A DNA stretch of 64,000 nt from Aaosphaeria pasadenensis. Taxonomy: Eukaryota; Ascomycota; Dothideomycetes; Pleosporales. The stretch is taken from assembly GCA_022813625.1 (NCBI GenBank), contig JAKLMB010000012.1:434001-498000 (forward strand), written 5' to 3'. Of the stretch, positions 53,601 to 62,900 are shown piece after piece. The first letter of the stretch is position 1, and every line of letters starts with the position of its first letter. Under the pieces are notes generated by a model. That model did not search any database, was not told the origin of the DNA, and saw nothing but the letters and a program-made list of their open reading frames with translations. Made by a program: the position numbers and the translations under genes.

Positions 53601-54030
53601 CAAGCAGTACGGAGTACAAAAGGACGTCCGGGCCTCCACCTACATGAATTTCCCCGAATTCGAATACAAATCCGACGACGAGAGGACAGAGCTCGACTTC
53701 GTCATGTTTTCAGCCCCCGAGCCGTCTTCCTCTACAGAAGCCTTGACACCAGCTCAGAGACGACGCAAGAACAGGCTCACGACTATTGTTGGAACCGGCT
53801 CCGATCCATCTGGTTTCAACATCATCAAGCCGGTCATGCAGGTTGGCGAAGAGTTTAAAGTACAAGGCAACAACGACGCGGAGGAGCGCAAGGAAAACTC
53901 TATGGCAAATGATTGGTTGGAGCAGGCGAGGATTGCGGAGGAGAAGGAGGAGCAGAGGAGGAAGGAGGAGAGGCAGGCGTTGGATCAGATGTATCGCGAG
54001 AGGTTTGGTCATGGCATGCGACTGGACTGA
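50601..54030 (+). CDS. Large hypothetical fungal protein, disordered with a basic helical C-terminal region
   Basis: Not recognised. Proposed exons 50601-50763, 50819-50948, 51004-51953 and 52076-54030 give 1065 residues. Residues about 100-560 are Pro/Lys/Ser-rich and probably disordered (SPSPKPKPKPPPVPQPP). The C-terminal third looks folded: a helical basic block starting YEKAHKVALQVLEGLNKTL, with MDAEEARHRRKYNIKKRSDL and IARDKWRVANDKRILDKDKR, then LNVLWANRFVRWAEQAADDE, and a terminal coiled-coil-like EEKEEQRRKEERQALDQMY. The third intron is inferred: upstream and downstream frames differ by one base, and splicing 51954-52075 is the simplest joiner. That interval is itself a diverged copy of the sequence that follows it. 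An AAGCAG tandem acceptor at intron 2 would add or remove one residue. Confidence 0.6.
51957..52130 (+). repeat. Imperfect tandem duplication spanning a predicted intron
   Basis: The segment around 51970-52046 (encoding FADGMVCPAMSLYKPSNQ, then VKEPAPKPG) is repeated around 52052-52126 (FANIMAC..MSLYKSSNE, then MKEPVPNP). The second copy reads TGCCAGCCATG where the first reads TGCCCAGCCATG, a one-base difference that shifts the frame. Confidence 0.75.
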
Positions 54031-54863
54031 TTGAGCTACCCACCCACCGTTGGTATCGTTTTGGCGACTTGATGGAGATTTGATCGGAGTTTTATGGACT
54101 TGCCATGGGCATATTGGAGGATTTGAATTCCCGCATTAGGGAAACTAGGTGTTTGGTTTCTTTGAACTCACGATACCCAACATTGAATGGACGGCATGTC
54201 TTTCATTCAAATTCAATAAGGAACGCAAAGTTCCCACTACGTATGTCGAATAGAAAAATCACTGGAAATTGCATAAATGTGTCGTTGGCAAGTGATGTGG
54301 TTTTCTTTGAAGCCGGGCAAACCGTCAAGTCAACACGTGCATAGGGTGATGATGTCTTTGGATCTGAACAGAGTTGAGTGGTGAATGTCGAATAGTAAAG
54401 ATGACGTCACCCAACCACGAAGGCACCTGACTTCGCGCTGGCGATTAATTAAGACGTCCTTCCCGTCTCTTTCACGTCAGACTGGCGTGGCAGGTCCCTT
54501 TGATAGTTGTAACGGCCTGGGTATATATTAGTCGGCACTTCAGTCACGAGTACTTGTAGATTAACAAACTCCTTGTCTGTTTTGGAAATCAAAAACTAAC
54601 CTCAAAACTAGGTACCTTACTTTTATAGTTACTTACGCCAACCCGAAGTAAAGCGATCGTTGCCATTCGTACAGTCGGGGTTGGTTCAATCCACTAGCTC
54701 AGGGCCCCGACCCACCCGCTCACCCACTTCCACCTTCCACATGCTTATACAATCTTGTCCGACGACACAAGGCTTCCTTTTGCACAACATTCCCCCCCCG
54801 CTCTCCTTCTCAATAACAACCAAAACCGCGATCTTCTTGAGTGTTTTCCACTCCTGCGACCTC
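54031..54863. other. Intergenic region
   Basis: About 0.83 kb between two tandem hypothetical genes. AT-rich to about 54660, then a C-rich leader. Nothing else seen. Confidence 0.6.
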
Positions 54864-55944
54864 ATGGAAGGACCTTTCACCTTCTTGCCCGTGAACACAA
54901 ACTCGAATCTGAAGGCGCGCGTCCAGCAAAAAGTCGGAACCCACGAATGGAAAGATAAGATGATCCCAAATCGCCCCACTACTGCCGAGGAACATGCAGA
55001 CGGCAAAGGTACAGTACCAAGACATAGTTCAACATGCACCTCCGAACCTGCGCTCACATTATCAAAACAGACGACGATGAGTGGTATGATACTGTATCCG
55101 CATCCTCCGAAGAGGTGCATCACCACCACACACCACTCAAGAAGACCAAGAGGCTGAACAAAGCCGATGTGAACCAAAGCCTCGTCTCTGTCAAGTCCAT
55201 ATCTCCAGAGGAAGAGCAGGAATTGCTACCCTACAGTCAGTCGGCATACCTGTCCTCCCATCTTTCGTGGTCCCTTGACGTGCTGACACATGCGCTATAG
55301 TGCCCGCGCTATTCGGTACCGATCTTCCACCATGCGGCCTGGAGCCCCAGGTCGCATATGAGATCGTAGTTGCGCGACTGCGCGAGAGGTGGTTGAATGC
55401 GAAGGGCCGCCGCGGCGTCATCGACATCTGCCAGGAACTCCGGGAATTGCTGCGCGACCAGGAGCACCTCTGGCCGCCTTTCATGCTCAAAGGTGTCATG
55501 AAGAAGCGCAAGCCGTGGCGTCGCGAGCCTGTCTTCAAGTATGAGCTCTACTGGGCTGATTACTTCGTCCGCGAGGCGAATGAGCAAGCTCCGGCGCTGA
55601 TGACTGAATCCGAACTCATGGATCGAAGGATGCAGTCTGCAGTTCCCTTTGAATTGAAGTTCAATGTTGATCGTTCTGACCTGTTGAAGTTGTGGGAAGA
55701 CTGGAACAACAAGAAGAGGGCCAAAACGCCTGCCTTGCCGGGTATAGATGAAGAGACGGCAGCAGAGGGGCAACACACCGCGGACGAGACGATCGAGCGG
55801 GTGAAGAGCGGAAACAGCGAGGGCTCTGACTCTGCACCCAAGTCTGTAGACTCATCGCAGGCGACTATAGTCCACCATCCTGGTCCTCAGGGTGCACCGC
55901 CGCCCGAGGATGCATATCTGTGGTCGCAAGGCGGCCACGACTGA
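54864..55944 (+). CDS. Hypothetical fungal protein
   Basis: Not recognised. Three exons (54864-55008, 55071-55235, 55301-55944) give 317 residues, each intron having good GT-AG ends and consistent phase. The N-terminus MEGPFTFLPVNTNSNLKARV is followed by an acidic/His region. The best candidate for a folded part is about 105-235: LPPCGLEPQVAYEIVVARLR, NAKGRRGVIDICQELRELLR, EHLWPPFMLKGVMKKRKPWR and FKYELYWADYFVREANEQAP, rich in Trp, Arg and Glu helices. The tail is acidic and disordered. It follows the 50.6-54.0 kb hypothetical in the same orientation; whether they are linked in function is unknown. Confidence 0.65.
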
Positions 55945-57211
55945 GCGGCGCCGACATGGCAACCTAAACACTCTGGTCAAGTACATACAAACCATTGGAA
56001 CTGAGACGAAGTGCTTGGTTGCATTGCAGCTAAAAACCGAGTCTATATATCTTCGGTCGCACCTTGGGACATCACAGCGCGTCGGCTTAGGCGCTTGGGT
56101 GCATATATGCAGCCTCGACCTTTCAGGATGGGATGGTGCATGGATACTAGAAATTACGATACCCTGATATGAAAAATGCATGATGACGCGTTGTGTTTTG
56201 ATGCCCGGTTCGTGTGTACGTTGAATATGTGACATATCACTTCTCTGAGAGTCTGTGTAACATCTGCGTCTTCGCCTGATACCTCGTCACTTCTTCGACT
56301 CCACTTCGCCTTTCCTCTTACCTTTAATTGCCATAACGACAGTAACAAATGGCTCTTATATCCACCTTCTCCTAGGCAACACCCAACCCCCACCCCCACC
56401 TCAAGACCTTGACCTGATCTCCGTCGCCTATTTCTCCACTTCCCAAAAACAACAAAGAGAACCTCTTGCTAAGATGTGCGGTGTAGTCGGACAGCACTTC
56501 CTCCCCTAGTGTGAAATCCCTGGGCGGCCCCAGGTTCGAGTCTCAATTGTATAGATTTCAAGGGTGGGATGTGACGGGGTCAGTCAGACAGCGTATCTGC
56601 TCCAGCGTTACCTTGCTTGGGAGCCGTGAGGGTCGAGACTGTGGTTTAGTTGTTTACGCGCTTTTATTTTTGCCATTTTGTAGAGATTCTTTTTGGAGGG
56701 CAGTGGGAATCGTGAGCTTTTTTGTGTGGATGTTATGGCCTGAAGTGATCTCGTCGTCGGTGTAGTTGGACTCGACCTCTTGTCTTGCGAAGCATTCTCT
56801 ACGTCCTGACCTGCACTTTTTATTTGCATTTTTTTGTACCTCTTGTTTAGTTGGCTTCTATGTAGGCCACGGTCTGAATTGGCTCTCATTATCACTCTAG
56901 TCTGGCTCGACGTCTCACCATTCTATACATGTGATCTCTCTCACCTTTACCACCTTTACTTGACCCGCCACCAACTTTCTCTCTCCTCCTCACAACATTA
57001 CCTTTACCCTAAAATTCCTATCCCATCTTTTAAGCTGCTCTCTTCTCCCTCTCTCTTATCCTCTCACAACCACACACCGCCAGCGCCACGCCATCTCACT
57101 CCCATCTCTTCCCAGACCAGCTCTCTACACTACCAACACCTCACCACCACCTCGTCTCTCGCCCCAACTCACTCCATCTAAATACCACTCTACCACCCAA
57201 GAGTCTTCAAG
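55945..57211. other. Intergenic region with pyrimidine-rich leader
   Basis: About 1.27 kb. From about 56930 to 57200 the sequence is strongly C/T-rich, a probable 5' UTR of the next gene. A tRNA-like patch near 56480-56550 has a D-arm-like stem and a B-box-like GGTTCGAGTCT but no matching T-arm or acceptor stem, so it is not called as a tRNA. Confidence 0.55.
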
Positions 57212-58003
57212 ATGGTCACTTGGGGCCCTGCTCAGGATGCAATCGTACGTATTTCTCACTCTCACCTCCCCACCGACTCACTCACTCCAAGAGCTAACCG
57301 CCACCCAGATCCTCCTTGGTATAATGGAATTCATGGACATCAAGGCGTCCACCGCTCTCCTCGAACACCTCGCCGAGAAGATCGGCGACAGTAAGTCTAA
57401 ACAACTCCACCATCGCCCTCACTTTCAAAGACTCGATCGGACTGACAAGGCACACAGAGTGCACCCCCAAGGCTGTGAGCCACAGGCTCAGTAAGTCACC
57501 CACCCACCGTACTGGCTCCCGTTGATCCTGGCACTCTTCACCCAAAATACGCACTAACATCCCCTCCCTACACAGACAAACTAAAAGCCGAAGCCAAGAA
57601 CGCTTCCGCCGGCACCGCAGCGTCCAGCGCCCCAGGAACCCCCTCCTCCAGCAAGCCCTCCAAAGTCGCCAAAACACCCAAGTCCACCTCCCGCACCACC
57701 ACCGGAAAAGGTCGCAACGGCACTACCACAGGCACCCCCCGCTCCACGACCAAGAAGAACAAACTCGCCTCAGACGAAGACGCCGATCTAATCGACGAGC
57801 TCCAACAGAGCCCCAGCGGCCTTGCCGCGAACAGGAAGCGCAGCCGTGCCGGGGCTACTGGTGGATCGCAGGACACGGTCGCCGACAATGACGCCGACGA
57901 CGATGACGATGAGGAGGTGTTTGTGAATAAGAAGATCAAGGTTGAGGGCGGCTTCGACGGGCTGGACTCGCTTCCGGATAGCGAGGATGAGGGCGTTGTC
58001 TAG
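57212..58003 (+). CDS. Small nuclear-type protein with Myb/HTH-like N-terminus and acidic tail
   Basis: Four exons (57212-57244, 57309-57390, 57458-57490, 57576-58003) give 191 residues; three introns fall in the first 50 codons. The N-terminal module WGPAQDAIILLGIMEFMDIK, then ALLEHLAEKIGDKCTPKAVS and HRLNKLKAEAK, fits a small fungal domain seen in many short ascomycete proteins, of Myb/HTH style with CTPKAVSHRL as the third helix. A Ser/Thr/Lys-rich linker with basic patches (TKKNKLAS, NRKRSRAG) and a very acidic DADDDDDEEVF tail follow. Likely nuclear, perhaps DNA- or chromatin-binding, but this is inference. Confidence 0.75.
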
Positions 58004-59956
58004 GCTTTGGGCGTTGACGTAGTTTTTCGCCTTTTCTTCTGCGACCGCCGTTGACGGCATGATGATGGGGTTTTGGAAGGGGATGCGTGGGTTATGCGTG
58101 TGGGGTACTTCCCGAGTCCTTTGGGACAGAAAAGGAGCCTCGGTGGGTTTGGGATAACGGCGTTTCGGTTGCTCTCGTGGCATTGCCTTCCCTTTGAGTC
58201 TCCTTGATCTCCTCTTTTTAATCGATTGGAAAGCTGGAGGTCAAACTTCACATTCTGACCCGGGACGATTGGTAAGGTTGGCGACGATTTCATAGGTTTT
58301 CTAAGATCAGATAGGGCAAGGGAAGGGCAATTCATTGGGTTTTCTTCTTCATATCGATCATGAGTGAGGTGTTTGATTGGATCGGATTGTGATGTGTGAT
58401 GTGCTGTCTCCGTGCTTGATAGTCGACTGAAGGAAGTAGGGGCGAGGAGGAGAGAGAATAATGGGGGTCTCTGGAAGGTTGTGTGCATGGCCGGGGGGGA
58501 AGTGGTAGGTGCAGGGTGAGTGTGCAGATGCTGAGGTAAGAGGTTAGTGTATTCGGGGTCTTAGATGTAGACCTTGGGAGGTCTACCTCTAAGTCTGAAA
58601 GTGACTGGGAAGGTAAGGATGTGAGTGTAGACGGTGCCATAGTTTTGCTGCAGAATGTAAAGATTGGTTTTTAGATTACAGGCAGACACGCATGAAGAAG
58701 AAAGAACATCCTCTACATACATTCGGGGATTGCCTAAAGAGAGAGGGGAAGAAAAAAATGCCGAACATTTGCATCCAGAAATCAACATAGATCCACACCA
58801 CCGCTTGCGCCACTCGCGCCAGGCTATGGTATGAACAAGAGAAAGGAAGGAAGGAAAAACGTGGCGACGATATTGTGCTGCTCTGTTGCATGGATTGAGA
58901 CACACACGAGAGAAAGGCTGAGACACTAAACGAATGTTCAGGATGTACAACGAATATGGTCCAGTGAAAGTACCCTCTTGAGTGGGGAGTGATGGCTCGT
59001 GTTCTATGCGCCAAACAATTTTCTCTCACGACGAAACTCGTCCTCTAGAAGCTCTTCTGCTGTTGGACGTTGTTTTGGACCTACCACCAGCATCCTACGA
59101 ATGAACTTCCCAAGCTTCTCTATGTACTTCTCTGGATCAGCGTCATTTTCTCACAAATTTTGGAAGATCCCGCGCGACAAACATTTGCAAAGTCATCTTC
59201 TTCGTCATATTTATCATTTCTGAAACGGTATTTCAGTTCTTGCTCTAGGGGAACCATTCCTCTTCTCTCGAAACCTATCTACGAGTACTTTGGAGTGAAT
59301 TAGAGACGTATAGGATTACTTACCAAAAGGGTAAGGGGCGGTTGTCTAGATTTTGTTCGCAATACCCTCGATAGAAGCATGTACCGGAACAGAGTCGAGC
59401 GGCGTCGGTCTCGAAGGGTGTCAATGGAAAGTTTTAGGTGTGCAGTAGTAGGCAAAGATGTCAATTCTAAGCTATTCAACAAAGAAGCATAACCCCTGCG
59501 CTCTCTTTACGTTCCGACTTCAAAAAAAAAATGTGCAGGTAACTAAGGAATCAAGTCGACAAGCCGTTTGCCAGGGAGTTAAAAAAAAATACAGACTTGG
59601 CCGCGCCACAAAAGTTGAAGTCTCATCAGCAAACAACGCCACCTTTCTTGACCATCGTATTTTCCCATGCAACCGATATTCAGATTAAACAAAGGGGATA
59701 AAAAAGTGTTAATGTGTCTATAATACATGTTGGAGGCTTTTACACTAAACCTTTCGTAGCTAATGCCGTTGTCCCTCATTTTCTTGTCGGCCAAAGGAGT
59801 CGGGAAGAGGTGACTTGCTAAGTATCATCAAAAGAGGATGCAGACAAATATCCATAGCGTATACAAAAAAAGGACGAGTAATGAGCAGGTACTGCGGATG
59901 CGATTCCAATGGACAGGGATAAATAAAAGGGTATAAACAGTCGAATGTCGTCACAC
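58004..59956. other. Convergent intergenic region with a gene relic
   Basis: About 1.95 kb between two convergent genes. G-rich 3' flank at 58040-58560, then AT-richer sequence. The middle holds a decayed kinase-like fragment on the minus strand (separate entry). Poly-A runs occur at 59521-59530 and 59581-59589. Confidence 0.6.
59004..59260 (-). pseudogene. Fragment of a serine/threonine-kinase C-lobe
   Basis: On the minus strand 59150-59004 reads DPEKYIEKLGKFIRRMLVVG, then PKQRPTAEELLEDEFRRERK, then LFGA and a stop. This is the ending of a protein kinase domain: an RML-x2-x-P-x-QRPTAEELL block with the invariant Arg of subdomain XI. A stop lies just upstream in this frame, and 59260-59158 has another open frame (MVPLEQELKYRFRNDKYDEE) that may be a frame-shifted part of the same gene. 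No ATP site or HRD/DFG motifs are found nearby. A decayed copy is the simplest reading; an unrecognised terminal exon of a spliced gene is the alternative. Confidence 0.55.
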
Positions 59957-62900
59957 TCATCGTCGCCATGGTTCCTGGTGCCGCGGAACAGCGTTCGTCC
60001 AATCCATGGGCCCGCTTGGCGGTGGACCTTGCCTTTGGTCGGGACCTGGTGGTGGAGGACCTGGTGGCATTCGAGAATGCCCGTCCCTCCTCATTATGTC
60101 TTCTCGATATCGTGCGTCACGCATCTCGCGATCGCGCATCTCACGTTCACGATTGAAGAGCTCATTGTCCCGCATCCTTGCCTGATGTGCCTGTTCCTCT
60201 CGCATCATTCGTTCTCGATCTTGTGGAGCATACGGGTCGTGATAACGGTGTTGTTGATCCTCTGGTGGACGCTGTCCGAATGCAGGGGGGTTATTGTCAG
60301 GATGCATGTTATGTGGAGGATGCTGGAGTGATCCATGTCGGACATGATCACCAGCCCGAGACAATGGTGTATGGGATCGTTGAGTAGGGTAGCCGCGTTC
60401 CTGTGGAGGCGTGGGCTGGTATCTTGTATCCTGTGCAGTTTGCGGCAAGCCAGTTCGAGAATGCAATGTGTCGCGTTGTTCCCTTAGTATGACACCCACG
60501 CGCTGTGCGAGCTCCTTCCCAACATCGCGTTCGTGATTGCTGGATCCGAAGTCTTGGTGCATCTCGCGCGGATCACGAGAGTCACGTGCATCCCGTTGTC
60601 GATAGAGGTCCATATTTGGGCCGCGCAAGTGAGCGGGCACATGGTGCTCATTGGGTGTTTGGGGGTTAGAGTAAGGGAGGTTGACATTATGTCCATGGTG
60701 CTGTTCGTTCAGGTTCTGCACATCCCTGGGTGGGGCGCCTTCACTCGTGTGAAGTGGGCTTGGTCGCATGCCTGCGGGTACAGAAGCTGGAGGTCCACTA
60801 CCTCGAGGATCCACTTGCGCATAGGGGTTAGGCTGAAGGATCTGGGAAGCATTCTGCGTCGACTGGGCGTGTTGTACAGGCGTGCTGTTAAGACCATGGC
60901 GGGACGGTGGCGGGGGAGGGCCGCTTAAGCTCGGCGTTCGAGAATGCATGTGTGGCGAGTGACTATAACCAGAAACTGGCGGTGGAGGAGATGGGTTGTG
61001 TCGTGGGCCGTTATGCGAGCTGAATATAGACCGATGAGATGTCAGATAAGCTGGTTGCATATGGGGGGAATTGACATTTGCAGGCGGTTGAGGCTGGCCT
61101 TGACCTGAGAACATAGCTGGTCGCTGCGACCATTCTCCACGAGGAAGAGAACGGTTTGCAGCTTGTTCGCTTGTTAGATCAACAATCTGTCGCCCTGGCC
61201 CGGGAGTCTGTGACGGTGCCGGGGGCTGGGAAGCATATGGTTGACGTGGGTATTGCATGGGATTCGGCTCGTTGTACAGCTCACGCCGCAATGGTTGTGC
61301 TTGAGTAACTGAAGCCGGAGGTGGTGGTGGTGGCGCAATGGGATTCTGTTGTTGGGGAGTAGGTGTGTGGGACGGACCGTCGACAGGTCTCCTAGGTCTC
61401 GGCTCTTCAGGCTCAGGATCGTTCAAGACGGAGAAGAGATTTGACTTCCTAGGTGGCGCCGGTTTGGCAGCGACAGGCGGAGCAGGAGCCTGAGCAGGGG
61501 CCAAGGTTGGGTTTGGTGGTAATGGGCGTGGTTGAGTTGGCTGGATTTGCTGGGCTTGCGTTGGATGAGGGTATAATTGAGGTTGTGCCTGGGGAAGGAG
61601 CGGTGGTGGAACCTGGGGCGGCTGAGTTGGCATGGGGTAATGGCGGATCTCTTCTTTGACGGGCGGTGTTCTTGCACTGGAACGAGACACAATTGCGTGA
61701 GGCACTGCGGATGCTGCGGATGTAGCAGGTTGAGTGGGTATCTCAGGTGGCGGTTGTGTTCTCGATTGCGCTGATGTGGGGTGCACTGGTGGTTGAACAT
61801 GTAGCGGACGGGCTTCAGGAGATCCAGCATGCCCGCTGCGTATTGACGGAGCATTTGGTGGAAATCGCGAATACGGAGGCTCTTGGGGCAAGCGTTGAGT
61901 GTGGTCTGGCTGGAACCGGGCCTGGTTGTCACGGTCTTGAACCGGCTCAAGTCTAGGTTGCATTTCGCGTTCCTGGTGCATTGGACCACGTAACTTCGGG
62001 GCCTTTGGCTGTTCTACAGGGCGGGCCTGTGGCTGTATTGGTTGTTGAGCAGTGCGTGGCTGAATCAATGTCGATGCTTGAGGTGCGGCGCGGTTATCAA
62101 CACGAGACGGGGGATCATCTGCAAAGTATCCCGCTTGCGGACCGTGAGATAGAGGCTTATGCTGAGAGAGAGAATGCTGATGCTTTGCGGCTTGAGCGCG
62201 GGGAGCCTGGCTAGGAGGCGAGTGTTGTTGTACACGCGAAGGCATTGCGTTAAGCGTACTCTCAGGCATCGAAGCAATCGCAGCGGGTTGAGTTGCGGGC
62301 TTAGGTTGTGCGGGGGCTTGCGCGATTGCTGGAAAAGCCCTCGATACGAGCGTCTGAGTGTGAGGAGGAGACATCTTAGGGGCAGGAGGAGACTTGGGTG
62401 CCTCAACCACACTGGTAGGATCCGGTATAGGCGCCAATACTCTGGGAGTAGGAATTACAGATTCGTATCGTCGCTTCACAGCTGGGGTTGGGGTTGGAGG
62501 TGGGCCCAAGTCTTCGCCACGTTCGCGCTTGTTATCAGCGGCAGCAGCTGCTGGTGCAAGCTCAGGATTGTTACCGCTCTCAACCAAACGCAAGTACTGG
62601 TTTTTGACCATTGTCTGCGTCTTTGTGCCCATGTGGCTTGCAATTGCTGACCAGTCGGTCCCGAAATGGGCAACATAGCGTTGGAAGTCGTTCTGTTCTG
62701 TCACAGACCAGTAGCTTGATGGACCAGGCCGAGAGACAGTTGTAGACCTCGCGCGGTCAATGGGACCAGGTGTACCAGAAATTGGCTGCTGGACAGGAGC
62801 TTCGATTGGAATGCTAACCTGATCAATGACTAAGTTGGGTGGAGGAATTCCCATATCGTCTAGGGGACGTTTATTCAGTTCCTCTTCCATCTTTAGACCC

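Noticed and set aside
56474..56555. Possible tRNA gene (D-arm-like GTGT AGTCGGACA GCAC and a B-box-like GGTTCGAGTCT)
   Set aside because: The T-stem does not pair (CCAGG against CTCAA), there is no matching acceptor stem and no plausible anticodon loop with T at position 33. Treated as chance or a very degraded copy.
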